Shown: positions 36,775 through 49,609 of the stretch, in pieces
Position numbering within the stretch: the first letter of the stretch is position 1
How the letters are laid out: the number at the start of each line of letters is the position of its first letter
Assembly (NCBI GenBank): GCA_963921425.1
Contig: OY992834.1
Coordinates: forward strand, 3,162,001 to 3,226,000
Reading direction: 5' to 3'
Length of the DNA stretch: 64,000 bases
Origin: Dryas octopetala
Lineage: Eukaryota > Streptophyta > Magnoliopsida > Rosales > Rosaceae
Notes under the pieces: generated by a model
Seen by the model: the letters and a program-made list of their open reading frames with translations, nothing else
What the model was told of the DNA's origin: nothing
The model's database searches: none
Position numbers and translations under genes: made by a program

Positions 36775-37800
36775 AGCTATGTCATTTTTACACTTTGCCC
36801 ATAGTCTAAAACTTTTGAAACTTTACCCAAAACTCAATTTCATTAAACACTTTACTTCAAAACCGATAGAGAATCAATTTATAAGTCAGTTATGCACAAA
36901 TGGTGCCACATTGGCACCAAGTGGTCTTCTCCCTAATGTCAGTTTCTTATTATTTTCAGCTTCAATCGATGATTAATACAAAAATGCCTTAAGGCAGAAG
37001 GCTACGTGGTGCCAATATGACGCCACATGTACAAAATTAACATAAAAATTGTTTTTTTGAACAGTTTTAAAAGGTAAGTGGTTTATCGAGATTGAATTTG
37101 GGAATAAAGTGTCAAAAATTTTAGTTTGGGATACAAGTGTCAAATAGAGTATGTTGATGCCCAAAAATGGTAGAGCAGTCAACGTCGAGTCGAACCAGGT
37201 AGGCCCGTTGACCCACCACTGAGTGGATGACACGTCGAAGTGGGGCAGGAACGGGTCGGATGGGTCTGACTGGTGAGTAATGAGAGAGAATGATATCCAG
37301 AGCACCCTGCACAGGTACACAAAAGTGAGCGGGAAGGGCACCGGTGTGGTGCCGGCCAAAGCTCCTCCGACGCTCAAGTCAGTGTTCAGAGAGATCTGAG
37401 AGCAGAGTGAGTGAATAGTATAATATTGATTGAATTGTCCTTTTGTGACAAGAAGGTACCTCTTTTATAGTACCTTTGGAAGAGTGTCAACCAATCCGGT
37501 GACGACACGTGTCCTTTGTGGTGACTTGCACTGTAGGAGCGCCACGTGGCACCGGTCTCGAGGATCCGAGTGAGTTGACACGGGCCGGGGGCCCGGGAGG
37601 CTTGAGCTTGGGAGGCCGGAACCTAAGAGGCCGGGGCCCATGAGGCCGGAGCCTAGTGGATCATGGGCTAGGAGCCCAGGAAGGGCTTAGTCTTTTGGGT
37701 CTAGGCCCAAGCAGCATGGTGTTGGGCCTTGTGTGACTTATCGTTATGCCGAGATGATTAGTCATACGAACAGAGTATAATTTGAGATGATCTTTGTAAT
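36775..37800. mobile_element. Small inverted-repeat element, split by a solo LTR
   Basis: Left arm from about 36775 (ACACTTTGCCCATAGTC, then ATGGTGCCACATTGGCACCA) and right arm about 36995-37147 are inverted copies; the right arm reverse-complemented contains GACACTTGTATCCCAAACT and CGTCATATTGGCACCA. The outermost right tip appears to resume after the LTR, at about 37778. No coding capacity. Exact ends are uncertain. Confidence 0.6.
37152..37772 (-). mobile_element. Solo LTR (LTR retrotransposon, probably Gypsy-type)
   Basis: The 621-bp sequence starts TGTTGATGCCC and ends CGAACA, so it has TG...CA ends in either orientation. It is flanked by the exact 5-bp direct repeat GAGTA (37147-37151 and 37773-37777). 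On the minus strand it ends GGGCATCAACA and contains TGACTTGAGCGTCGGAGGAG, words common in plant Gypsy LTRs. No internal region is present, so it is a solo LTR left after recombination between the two LTRs. It sits inside the small inverted-repeat element. The exact target duplication suggests a fairly young insertion. Confidence 0.85.
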
Positions 37801-38214
37801 TAACCCTTTTTTTGTGCCCAAAGAAATTATGTGCTCGTATTGGGTCGGGTTTTCATAGAAAAATGTTTTTCTTTATTTATTTTTGCAGTTTATAACATAA
37901 CAACAGAAATATGTATGTCCTAGCAACTGAATAAACACATAAGAGTGATAGGGGAGAGGCCACTTGCACAAAGAACAAAAACTTGGACAGAGCGTATTTA
38001 TACTTGGCAGAAGAGTGACGCCGATGGAACTTCACACCATTTTATATTAATCCTATCCATACATGGTCTCGGGAATATCAACAAAGCAGGAGTGAGAGAG
38101 AGAGATAGAGAGAGACAAACAAAGGAATCCACAAAATCTACCTCTAGATTACGATTACATAGAAACTAGAAAGAAAGACAGAGATTCAGAGACAAGTTAA
38201 AGAAGAAACTCTCA
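37801..38214. other. Promoter and leader of the downstream gene
   Basis: No gene. It includes a short GA-rich stretch at 38091-38115. The 5' leader of the gene starting at 38215 should lie in the right-hand half. Confidence 0.45.
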
Positions 38215-40217
38215 ATGATGTTCGGTGGTAAAAGCATGGGAGGTGGAGGCGGAGGAGGAAGCATGTTCAGGTCTGTGAGTAGAGCCGCTGTCACAAGAAC
38301 TGTTGCTGGCGGTGGTCCACTTCAAGAGCCTCTTTCTTCTTCTTCATCTTCTTCTGGTACTAACACTAACACCTCCACCACCACTACCTCCACTTCTAGG
38401 CATACCCACAAACCCAGTTCTTCCAATAACCTCTCTCTGTCTTCGCCTTCTTCAACTTCTTCACCTTTTGCCTCATACAACATTCCTCTATCTGCCACTT
38501 CTGGCTTGCCTAACTGGCCTTCTTCGCCTCACTTTGATGACTTTGATTGGGTGTCTGTGAATGGGAGTGAAGATGATGAGAAAGCTCATGGCTTTCTTGA
38601 TGATTTTGTTCTTGGACCTGTTCCTTCCAGGGACGAAGTTCAAAACGCAGTCACTGCCCTTCAACAGTAAGCAACTCACACTCAATACTCTTCCTGACTT
38701 CCTCTTGCTTTTACATATGAACCACTTGGTTGGAATGTTTTCTCAAATGTACTTATTATTATTTTTTGCATTTTTCCACTGTTGGGTTTACCTTGACCAT
38801 GCATTTCATGCTAAAAATGCCTTCTTTGACCATGAAATGGTTTTAAATTGATAGGGTTTTCAGCCCTCGTTCTCAGTCCCAGTCCCAGCTCATCAGGGAT
38901 AAATTTGCTTCTGAGTTGGACAGGGATGTTGCTGATCAAATTACAAGTGCTTATGCTTTGGTGCACCCGGTATCTTCAGTTGGGTCAGAATCAGATTGGA
39001 TGGAGCCTTCTGCTTATATTTGTAATTCAAATATGTTGCAATCTGACAGAGTTTATGATGCTTTCCATTTATTGCAGACTGAGTCATCCGTGCAGGTCCC
39101 TATCTTTGTTGACCCTCGTATTACTAGAATTAAGGTTCCATGTGGTGCTTCCAAAAAAATCAGAATGAAATTTACTTATCTTTGTTGACTTTTCATTTCT
39201 TCCTGATCACTCTCTGTTCAATAGAGTAAAGTTATTTTCAAAAGCACTCCATATAGTAGTTTTTGTTTTTGACTTTCTATCTGCAGAGGATGAATTATTC
39301 TATCATCTGTTTTGTGTTGCTGAATATCATATTAATTTTCTGAAATTATCTCATAATGTAGAGAATGGTGATCTCATTGTCATCTGATAGAGCAGTTTGG
39401 GATGCTGTGATGAATAATGAGGTGGTGCGGGAGCTCAGGGAATCTTATTATGCAGGTTGGTATGAATTTCACTAAAGAGTATAGTACAGTAAACTTGTCT
39501 GATGAAGACATTCTAGCTTTACAACAAGGTTTCAAAAGTATCATACTCTGTGTTACAGAACATCTTTTGGTTTTTTTAATAAGCTTATGTAATATGTTGA
39601 TGCCTCTTTTATGTGTTGTATTCCTGGTTTTAGTCGCCCCCTTTCCTTATGAATATATGTTCGTTTGTAGTCCGTGTTGAAAATACAATGAAGTTTATAG
39701 CTTAAAGCAAGAAACAGAAATCAGGTTTTACTTTTTAACATGAAAATTGTTCATGTTGAAGATACACAGGAGGATTCAAAATTTGCAGTACATGAAGATA
39801 TCATATGTAATTTTAGGCTTCCCATTTAGCTAAGCTGAAAACTAATAGTTGGGACTTGGGAGATAAAATACCTTATCAATACTCACAATCTCAATGAATG
39901 CACACATGACTAATAATGGTTTGGACATGAATTTTCATTTATGTGCAGCTGAAGACAATAGCCCCCAGAGTCCACATGAGAATTCTGATGATAATAATAA
40001 AGCAACAAATATTATTATGTGGATCTTTCAAAACACAAAGGCAAAAGTCATGGAAGCGATTGAGAAAATCACAAAGCTCCTGGATGACTTATTTCAACCT
40101 CCTAGCAGTGAAAAGGCAAAAGCAGAAGCCAGTAATCTCTTTGAGGATAAGCTGAGAACATCGTTCATGCTTTCGGTTGTGGTCCTCTTGGTTGTGGTGG
40201 TTACTCGATCGGCTTGA
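38215..40217 (+). CDS. Conserved plant protein of unknown function, predicted tail-anchored
   Basis: Four exons read by eye: 38215-38666, 38855-39095, 39362-39455 and 39949-40217, giving 351 residues. The N-terminus is Gly-rich (MMFGGKSMGGGGGGGSMFRS), then comes a Ser/Thr-rich disordered stretch to about 100. Conserved-looking blocks follow: FDWVSVNGSEDDEKAHGFLD, DFVLGPVPSRDEVQNAVTAL, SDWMEPSAYICNSNMLQSDR and VISLSSDRAVWDAVMNNEVV. An amphipathic segment (TKAKVMEAIEKITKLLDDLF) precedes a C-terminal hydrophobic span (about 334-347, MLSVVVLLVVVV) ending TRSA, so the protein is probably tail-anchored with most of it in the cytosol. I recall similar unnamed proteins in other plants but know no function. 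ATG at 38218 is an equal alternative start. Confidence 0.85.
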
Positions 40218-41020
40218 CCTAATCTGACGATATGACAGGTGGTACAACCCCATTGGATGACTTGTTGTTGAAGTTTTCCACTCCAATGCATTGTAACACA
40301 TCTTGTATTTAAAAATTATGCTTTGTTATGAACTTCCAAAGTTGATACATTGGAGTTAGCAGGTTGCCTGCAATATGGGGATTTATGGAATGTTAGCTGT
40401 TTTTTGTTGAATACTTGAATATGTGGATGAATAACAGTCAACTCTTTCACTGCCAAGAAAGTGACTCGTAGGCTTTGGGTACTTGCATAAGACCAAAAAC
40501 GGGGTAATTGGATGGTGGCCTTAGAAGTTGCAAGTTTGTTTTCGTGCTCTGCAATAAGATATTAGAGATTGCAGCCAATATTGGAAGCAATAAACAAACT
40601 TTCCTTGGAAAAAGGTGAAGGCTAGACATTGAGGCCATTCAGCCAACTATTTTTCATTGGATAAAGGACTGAATAAAGCATGATCAATGTAGATAGCCCT
40701 CAGAGCAGAAATAACACAGACAAGGAAAGCATTGCCATATAGCAACATTGAAACCAATTTAGTTAAAAAAAATTGTAATTACCACTGGAAGAGAATAATC
40801 TCCTCTTTCACTAGAAAATTTTTGTCAAGGGCATAACAGATCCAATATTACCTACAAAGGTCACCTACATCTGTTTACATTTCCTGAGCAGTGTCAGCAA
40901 TTCTAGAAGCATATTTACTCTTAAGACTTTCCTTTACACATATCTCAATACCAGGTTTCTCATATGCACAATTCTTCCACTACACTACACCTCTATGTAT
41001 ATTTGGTAAGATCGTTGCAT
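40218..41020. other. Spacer between convergent genes
   Basis: No gene seen. Because the flanking genes converge, most of it is probably 3' untranslated region and terminator sequence of both. Confidence 0.5.
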
Positions 41021-44000
41021 TTAGTCCAAATTAACCACATTTAGGAGGGAATCCACATTAGGAGTTACAACAGCTCGCTGGGTGATCAGCTCTCCAAGAA
41101 CACAACATTTTTTCTCTGCAGTGTTGACTACTGCAACATCTTGAGCAAATGTACAATCTGAACCAGGTGAAACCTGCACATATCATAAACACAGAAAGGA
41201 ATATTATCTTCTTGTCAAATTTTCACTGTAGCCAATAATTGAAAAGGGTGAAAAACTGAAAATCCATGAAAAAGTCATTTGTGCTGGGTAGATGGTATGA
41301 AGTCATTTTATGGATTAGGTAACAGAAAATGCAGGTGGGTAAGTAAATGGAACATTGATGACAGAGAAGATTAAACTGCTGATATTTGTTTCATTGGATT
41401 CTGGAACACTGAAGCATATGATGAATTAAATCTCTTCAGAAGAAAGCATGATATGCAGCTGAAACATCATGGAAGTAATCCATAAATACCCAACATGCAC
41501 CCTTCAGTAAATTACTATCAGACCTATGTACTACAACTGAGTTTCATTTTCATGTATATTCAAATGATAAAGACCCTTTATTTTTCATCAGTGTTTGGCC
41601 CTTACTCCAGGGGTATATTGAGTGGTGTATGCATCTCTGACTGTGCCTATTTATGCCTATATCTGCATATCTTGTGCTTTTGTTTTAGTTTAATGCAAGT
41701 TAATAGGTTATCACTCACATCATAGAGGACATCTCCTAGCTTCAACTTGATTGCTCCACTCTTGTACACCAGCATCTTCCCCATATATCCCTCTGATAAC
41801 TCTTCCAAACCACAGTTCTTCTTTGGAGCACCTATGCTCTCCAATGATGTTGAGCTTCCAACTTTCTCTTTTCCCTTTGCAGTAGTTGATCGTTTGCCCA
41901 ATGGCAGAGTAGAAGGAAGCTGAACAAGGAGCATCTTCTCTTTCGCATTTTCCTCCTGTCACCAATTACCAGTTTTTGGTAACATCCCATCAGACACATC
42001 ACTCTGTTAAGTGTTTTAACACTATTATTTTATAAAGAAGAGAGGTTTACTAAACTATTATTACTAAACTATTACCCACCAGCAGCCCAAGTTCTGAAGC
42101 AGGATTTATAGTACTCTCATCGTACTCTCTTTCAGCATCTGCTCCAAATTCCTTCTTATTAAGAACTTCTAAAAGCAAAACAAGCAAATCGTAAACATTA
42201 GAGTAGATTTGAGCCAAGTGCATAGAAAAAAGGTCCAAAATGCATCTAAAAGAATACCTGGGTTTCCAGAGTAGGGCTTCCTCAGAGGAAGAATAGTAGG
42301 ATAGTACGTGTGTTGGTAATCCTGCAGCAGAATCAGGGAAGCCAGACACTTAGAGCATTTCAGAGAGAGAAAGAGAGAGTTACATGAGAGGGTTCTTACC
42401 CAACATTCTATATATTTTTTCTTGGCTTTTCGAGTTGATGCATCAGTAGCATCTTCCATAGATACATCAGTTCCAGCTTCATTGGCAGCCGAAGGCAAAG
42501 TGGAAAGAATTTGCTCATCATCAGAGCCTTTCAGTCCTAAGCTGCTGCTTTGACCACGATTACCATCCTTGGGAGTCCCATATGTCCTTATGGAAGCTGA
42601 GGATGCATCTCCAGGACCAAATGCAACTTGCACTGAAGCTGCAGATTGAACAGCAAACATGAATGGAAAGCAGATATATCAATCTAAAGGAAGCTGTTAA
42701 AATATTTCACATTCCTTAAGTTGAGTCATTTGGATTTGTAATATACATTCTGCTGAGCTAATCAGCCCCATCAAAACCATTTCTTATTCCTATAAAAACT
42801 GTCAAATCTTATTCAGCAAGTCCATGCTATCCTTTAAATTCTTGTAGGTAACTCTTATCAGTTCTTAGAGATAACTACTTCTACAATATGATATGGGAGT
42901 TAATTTTTAGGCATACAATTCTCCACCTCTGACTGAATTGCACAGTACAAGGGCAAAAGACTTTTCACAACTTAACAAGCAGAGAACAACTATTCATAAC
43001 TTATAATATCAAACCAAATTTAATAATTATCAGCAACCGTGTTAAAGACTGAAGATGATGGATTATATATCAAGTTAACAATATGAAAGCAAAAGTTGTG
43101 ATATATTACATTTTTTTTCAACTCTTGGTCCCCGTCTCCCAAGATTCTGCTGTAAATGCAGGAACAAAAATCAATGATCTGCCTCAATACATATATAGTT
43201 GAAAGAGGATAAGACTAATATCACATTCTAGTCAGACATTTTCCAATGCAAAATATATACATTCAAAAAGTAAGAGTCACCTCTAGGTCACAATTTAAAA
43301 ATCCAGTCCCAATCACATTCAGCTGCACATATTGGTTATATACATGGTGAAGGAGGTTGATTAGTGTTATGTTATTCAGGAGGAAGGTGATTTCTTTTTA
43401 CCCTTTGTAATGCTACAAATGAGTTATTGGAAGTGAGCTAGCACATTTTGAAAGTTCCATGACAATCAAAAGTAACCAAAAAAGAAAGGAAAAAAAGTAC
43501 AGGTACACTTACTAAAACAAAAAGAAAAAGAAAAAGAAAAAGAAAAAGAAAAACCATATTATTGTTATCACCAAAATAAAAAACCATATTATTGCAGAAT
43601 AGATTGTAGACCCATTCTTGAAAACGTAACCAAACATCACCCAAAACAGTAGACTGTCACCCTGCCAAATGCCAGCCCTTTCTTAGCAACCAAACACGGC
43701 CTTATTTTTATTCTTTTAAAAGTCAAAAACTATGTATAAGTATAAGTGTATAACAACAAGAATAGACATAACATTTTAAAAAATAATTGCATTTTAATTA
43801 AACAGCTAAAAATATAATATAAATGAATAAATAATCATGTGGCCAAAGTGCCAAACACACCAAGAAATTGTTAAAGCATAGAAAATTAAAATCAAAGAAA
43901 ATGTCTAATAAAGAAAGAAAAATGTATATTTTACATTGAACTGACGTAGCAGAGCCTGGGCCTGAACAGCTTCTTCACCATCATCATCAACCTCACTGCA

Positions 44001-44312
44001 TTCATTCCCAACACAAAATATTAAAAAATATATGTTTAAAAATAAATTCATGTAATGTTATGAAAAAAATCAAATGAACTGGGATTTGAAGGAACAATTT
44101 TAGAGAAATACGTTGGGGGCACAGTGGGTTTGAGCTTTCTGCGAGGGGCTTTGGGTAGAAACCTGACCTGAAAAGAAACAGAGCAAGATTTAAAAAGAAA
44201 TCAGATCTGAGATGAAATTGTGGTAAAATTGAACAATATTATTAACAATATTCAGAGAGAAAGAGCTAGTTGTTACCTTTCTGCGAGGAACAGACGACTC
44301 GTCTTTATCCAT
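41021..44312 (-). CDS. DNA-directed RNA polymerase III subunit RPC4 (POLR3D/Rpc53 homolog)
   Basis: Nuclear subunit of RNA polymerase III, which makes tRNA and 5S rRNA. In yeast Rpc53 works with Rpc37 in termination and reinitiation. Nine exons read by eye: 44277-44312, 44112-44167, 43935-43995, 43110-43149, 42400-42638, 42258-42321, 42080-42168, 41719-41955 and 41021-41173, summing to 975 nt (324 residues plus stop). The N-terminus is basic (MDKDESSVPRRKVRFLPKAP). The C-terminal third carries the RPC4 domain: LVQLPSTLPL, LSEGYMGKMLVYKSGAIKLK, LGDVLYDVSPGSDCTFAQDV and GELITQRAVVTPNVDSLLNV. The LVQLP block and the G.MLVYKSG..KLKLGD block are diagnostic. Exons 43110-43149 and 43935-43995 are short and least certain, but phase holds through both. 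Confidence 0.9.
43511..43555. repeat. (AAAAAG)n microsatellite in an RPC4 intron
   Basis: About six copies of a 6-bp A/G unit inside the intron 43150-43934. Confidence 0.85.
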
Positions 44313-47300
44313 GGCTTTTTGATCGAAGAAGAAGAAGAAAAAAAACACGAAAATTGAGAAAAGTAAAAGCTGTGAGTTTCGAACTGAGGACCGCTACGCA
44401 GCAAAGAAACATACCACCCACCTAGACTATTTAGCGTTCTTTATCTAGGGTTACGAATTAATGTACTTAACCTTGTTTCTAGGAAAAATAAAAAATAAAG
44501 ACTGCATAATGTAAGGACAAAAATACAAATTTCATTAACCAAATCCATAACCAAGTTTTAAATTATGTTTAGCAAAAGTGAATATGGGAAAATTAGATAA
44601 TATAAAGCCAATAATTAGGTCCATATTAATAGAATTACGTCATTACTCAGAGAATTAGTCAAGTGGTCCGTTAGGTCTACGATTTGCTTCCATATAATTT
44701 GAGGTCTAATTTCTTAAAAATACCTATCTAGCTATTTATTAGAATTTCTCGTCTCCCTAAACCCTTTGTATACATTGTCCATCTAAAGAATTTTTTGGTA
44801 TCAGAGAAATATATATATTTATATATGATGTCAACTAGGATCGTGGAGGTATAGGTCCTCAAATTCCCAAGTCCCTTTTGCAACTTTCATTGGGGAAAAG
44901 CTAGAGAGTTTCGTCTCCCAGTAATGTTGTATTTATAGAGTTCCTATGCAGCTTTAAAAAATTAAAAGATTGCGAGGAAGTTTGTATGTGCAAGCACCAA
45001 GTTCAAATCCAAACACAACATATCAGAATGAGGTATTACATTTACATGCATCTTGTTGATTTCTGGCGGATTTGTTATGTTCCATCAGCTTGAAATGTTG
45101 TCAGGTTAGAATCAGTCATGACCAAATTCTTGCTTCACGTATGATTTTCAAATGGAGTCGGAAAACCAAATGCATATTTCCAAATAATGAGCTTAACCCA
45201 AGCGTCGAGAGAGCTTAACCCAGTGTTGAGAGAGGGTGGTGGAGAAATGGATTGAAATCATCACAAATTTCCATCATTTTTTGTAAATGGTTAATTCTAA
45301 TTTGTAGTAACAAATCCCGAATTGTATCTCTATCTCAAATTGACCGGTTAGTTTGAATCTGTGATACAATTGCAGCTGAATTGTTAATTTCCTTTTCCGT
45401 TTTTCATTGCCTCAAAACAAAAGACCTCGCTGATATCAACTTTAAATATTATAGCGCAGATTACATATAATAGTAACGAATAAAATTATATTTTCTCCAT
45501 TACTATATAGTAAAAAATAAATTTTCAATTTTTTTAAAAATACCACAAACGTATGAAACATAAAATTATAAATTCTCCATTACTATATAGTAAAAAATAG
45601 AATTTCAATTAAAAAAAAAAAAAAAAACCACAAACGTACAAAACGACTACACTATCCGAGGATCTAGTTCTCAATCAAGAGGCCCAAAGAGTAAATCTAG
45701 AGGCACTAAATTCCAAGGATCTAGTCTTCACTTCAAACCAACCACCCGTTGGTCAGAAGTTCGTAAACACTTGAGAGGCACTAAATTAAAACTTAAGATT
45801 ATTACTAAGATCCAATCTCAGTCTATTCTGGCAAACCATGCATACCAGACGCAGATGGATTATGTACCTCAAGAATGAGGTCAGTCAAAGACTCAAAATA
45901 GAAAGAAGCCAGTTTAAATGCATGGCATGATACAACAAAATGTGGCTTGAATGTACTACTAGTAAAAGTTAATCATGAAGCCAGAACCGTTAGAAACTGG
46001 TTAATATTGGTGTAATTGTACAGCACCTCCATACAAAATTCACAATTGGCCTGCTGCTCATCGGATGCCCAAAGCCAGCTAGAAGAGAAACATGATTCTA
46101 AGAAGTCCCAATTTTTCTTTTCCTCTTTCACAAATCAGAGCCCAATGAAGCACACTACCCCCTAGATGATTGAACACAAAAGAACCCTATGACTAGTATC
46201 TAGTGGCTCCATCCATGAGGGTCCGAAACAGCAACCATCTTGCAGAAATTTGATAATTAAGTACCCACTACCCTAGAAAGGAAAGGCTACTACTGTGCTC
46301 ACATTGAGTAGATCAACTGAACTTCAATACATCACTCAACCTGAAAAATTGCCAAGTCCGAGTAATGTGAATTCTCATCTGCAGACAGGGTTAGTAATTC
46401 ACCATTGATGGAGATGAGGTAGCTACAACATAATGGATAGCATAGTGATATACCCAATTACCAGCAAAACGACTTGCCAAATGACTAAAGAATACAACTT
46501 TATTCTCACTCCCTTCTACACAACCCAACTAAAGAGGCTATGGAAGTCAGGGATCAAAAAATTCTGCCAATCGTGGGTATGTTCATAAGTTCCACAGATA
46601 TCATTAGCATGTAAATTCCTAATTTTAGTGGTATTCTGGAGATTCTTCAATAAACTGCTTGAAAACAATACACAGACAAACACACACAAGTAATTGGTCA
46701 AACTGAAGCCAAAAGAATGCAGAAAGCCATGAATATAAAGAGATGGGAAGGTATTCATAGCTTTTAATCAGTAGTAAAAGGAGCACTGGTGGCCTAAGTG
46801 CAGATAACATAGGAAGACAAGTCAAAACCAACAACAAACCATGCTCATATCAATTTCTCCAAGAAAAACCCCACAGAAACATGGGAAAAGCCACAAAACC
46901 CTAAGGAAAGATTAGTTAGCAATCCAAATATCCAAAATTCATCTTAAATAAAAAAAAAAAAAAAAAAAACTAGAATTTATAATTTCAATAAAGACTACCC
47001 CTATTATTTTAGGATGCATGATAGTACTAAATGGATCAATACCTCCTGCATTACATTCAGCTAAAGTAGAATTAAATTCCACATAATAAAGCAAAAATAT
47101 GCAAGGATTAAAGTGCATTTTCTGATGTAGGGATGGCCTTAAAGGCACATGATTGATTTTTCTCCTTGAGTACATGAGAACACAAATTCTGCTTTTCATT
47201 CTGCCAAGAAAATCGTCTCTGGATTATAAGTTACTTATGTTGGTCATGGTCAACAACTCTCTCCAAACCCAGTGTACCCTTGCATTTAGAAACTCAAATC

Positions 47301-49609
47301 TGACAGCTAGGTGTGTCAATCCAACCCCTTAGTGCTCTACTATTAGCTCAGAATATCATATATTGCATTAAATAAACTACTACTACCAATTACTTTGCTC
47401 GCCATTATTCATCCCCAAACCAACAAAATTCATTCTCGCCTAAGCCTTCTCCTTCTAATGGCAATAACTTGTACCATATGAGAGCTCACTTAAATGAATC
47501 ACTTTATACTTTAACAAATCACAGTAACACACTCAAAATCTCATAATTTCCGCTATAATCAGGACTTAGTTTTTCTAAGAAGATGTCAACACAAATGTAA
47601 AATTAATAGAGGCAAACCATAGACAGAGTGCCAAAATTATAACAATTCAAAACAAGTGATTGCCAATATATGTATGAATTCTTTTACCTGCGAAACAAAA
47701 ACTGGAAAAGGACATCAAAATCCCATTGTATTATATGGAAACACAATTAATATAAGAAAAACATAAGAATGCATACCAAGAATGCCTCAAGTTGTAAGGC
47801 ATGATTACCTTTTAAAAAGGAATGATAAATGCATCATTGAAGCAGCTTCAGCACCATGATGGTTGGAAAAACTTAGGGTCCTCAAGGTAAAAATTGGATT
47901 ACAATCAAAACTAGAGAGAAAAAAAGTTAGGGCAAGCAAACAAACTAGTCAACTAACCCACCAAGTCAATATAACATCAAAAAACATCAGTAACAAATAT
48001 TGGACGTCCAGACAAAGCTTGAAATCTGACCCCCCAGAAAAAAAAAAACCCAGAGCTTGAAAAATGAGACATTAGTAACTATTTATAGGAGGAATAAGAA
48101 ACCAGAAATATAACAAAATTACGTCCAACATAAGCACCCAAAAAATATGAATCATATAGTTTCAGGTGGAATCTCCAACACGAGACCAATCAACTGAAGT
48201 TCCAGCCCAAGTCTCTGCAAAGGTCATAACATTACAGCAAGGTTAAAGATGTGAGTCCCAAACTTCCAACAAAGTCATGGCAAGAGGTAAGAAATCAGGT
48301 TCATTAGAGCTCCAAGAAACATCAGTCCTGTCAAAATTTTACATAATGGCAATGGAGAAGTGTCAATTACTATAAAAGCAAGATAATAACGAATTATGCA
48401 GTGACTTCATGTAAGTGTGTGAATTGAGAATGGAGAAAATTAAAATTGTGCTTCCTCCAAGAATAAGAATGGAAACTATAAATATAATCCTAGCCATGCG
48501 TCTTTAAGGCCATCCCTGCATAACAAGGCTTTTCATGGTGATTCAATTACATAAGAAAGAAGCAATGCACCCAAAAAAAAAGTAATCATTATTAACGCTT
48601 TCTTCATTTCCAGCCAGGGAGGCTCATGTTAGTTTCTGTCCGCAAAAGAATAAATCAAGCATTTTGGGTGCCATTATTTAACAAAATCAGAACTATATGA
48701 AAAGTTGTACTAGAGCCAGGACAGATATCCAGAACTTCTTTGGGGGATCACATACTTACAATGATGGCATGATCATCAGTTTTCCGTAAACAACCTTCAT
48801 ATATGCAAAAGACCAAGTGAAAGTCCCGGTGTAAAATAAAAATAAGTGAAAAATTATTAAGTTAATCGAAAGACAATACACATCATTCACCCAACCCAAA
48901 CCCCTCACATAGGCAGAGGGAGAAGGGAGAGACTGAGGGTGTTAAAAAAATCCTTCCGAGTCCAATGTATAAAAGTCTCTCTTTAAAGGGATAAATATTT
49001 GTTTGTACAGACTTTATGGACATATGCTCATATTTTTGTAAAATATATATGCATATACATATACATACAAAATCCTAGAATTCAATAGCATTGCATACTG
49101 TCATAGCACTTGTACAGTGGCTTCTGCTGCTTTGCCTTTAAAAAATAAAAGTCAAAGAGAGAAGCTCAAATAGACACCTACAACTAACCATATGTAACTG
49201 TAGTACTTTCTCAAAAAATTTACATCAGACACAAACTTTTCAAAACATCCCAATTTTCAGCATAACAATATAACACAAGGGTAAAACTCAATACACATGT
49301 TTAGGAGGCTTTCATGGGAGAGAAAAAATGATCAACTCATATGTCTCCAAACATTGCTCTGTTTAACTAAAGGATCACTGAATGCTGCTCAAACTGCACG
49401 TTAGACTGGAGTTGTAGAAATTGCAGAAATTTGAGACCACTGTACATGCAACTAAATGAATGACCCGTCCACTCCAAAGGGATCAAATGTATGAGCAAAG
49501 CAACAATTAAGCATCCAAAAGAGACCAAAACATAACATGTATAACATGGAATGAAGCAAAAAATGTGCAGTGTGTACCTATCAACTTGAAGTAATACTGA
49601 GGGACCATA
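44313..49609. other. 5.3-kb spacer between the RPC4 and SF1 genes
   Basis: No supportable protein gene. A diverged tandem duplication lies at about 45480-45640 (AAATTATA.ATTCTCCATT and CTATATAGTAAAAAATA twice, about 80 bp apart). The right part, nearest SF1, may include a long SF1 3' untranslated region, possibly with introns, but I cannot delimit it. Confidence 0.5.
45480..45640. repeat. Tandem duplication of about 80 bp
   Basis: Two copies share AAAATTATA, TTCTCCATTACTATATAGTA, AAAAATA and CCACAAACGTA in the same order. They differ mainly in A/T run lengths. Confidence 0.75.

Noticed and set aside
43438-43700. Possible transposon end (AACCAAACACGGCC) in an RPC4 intron
   Set aside because: It resembles common small-transposon tips, but no matching inverted end was found.
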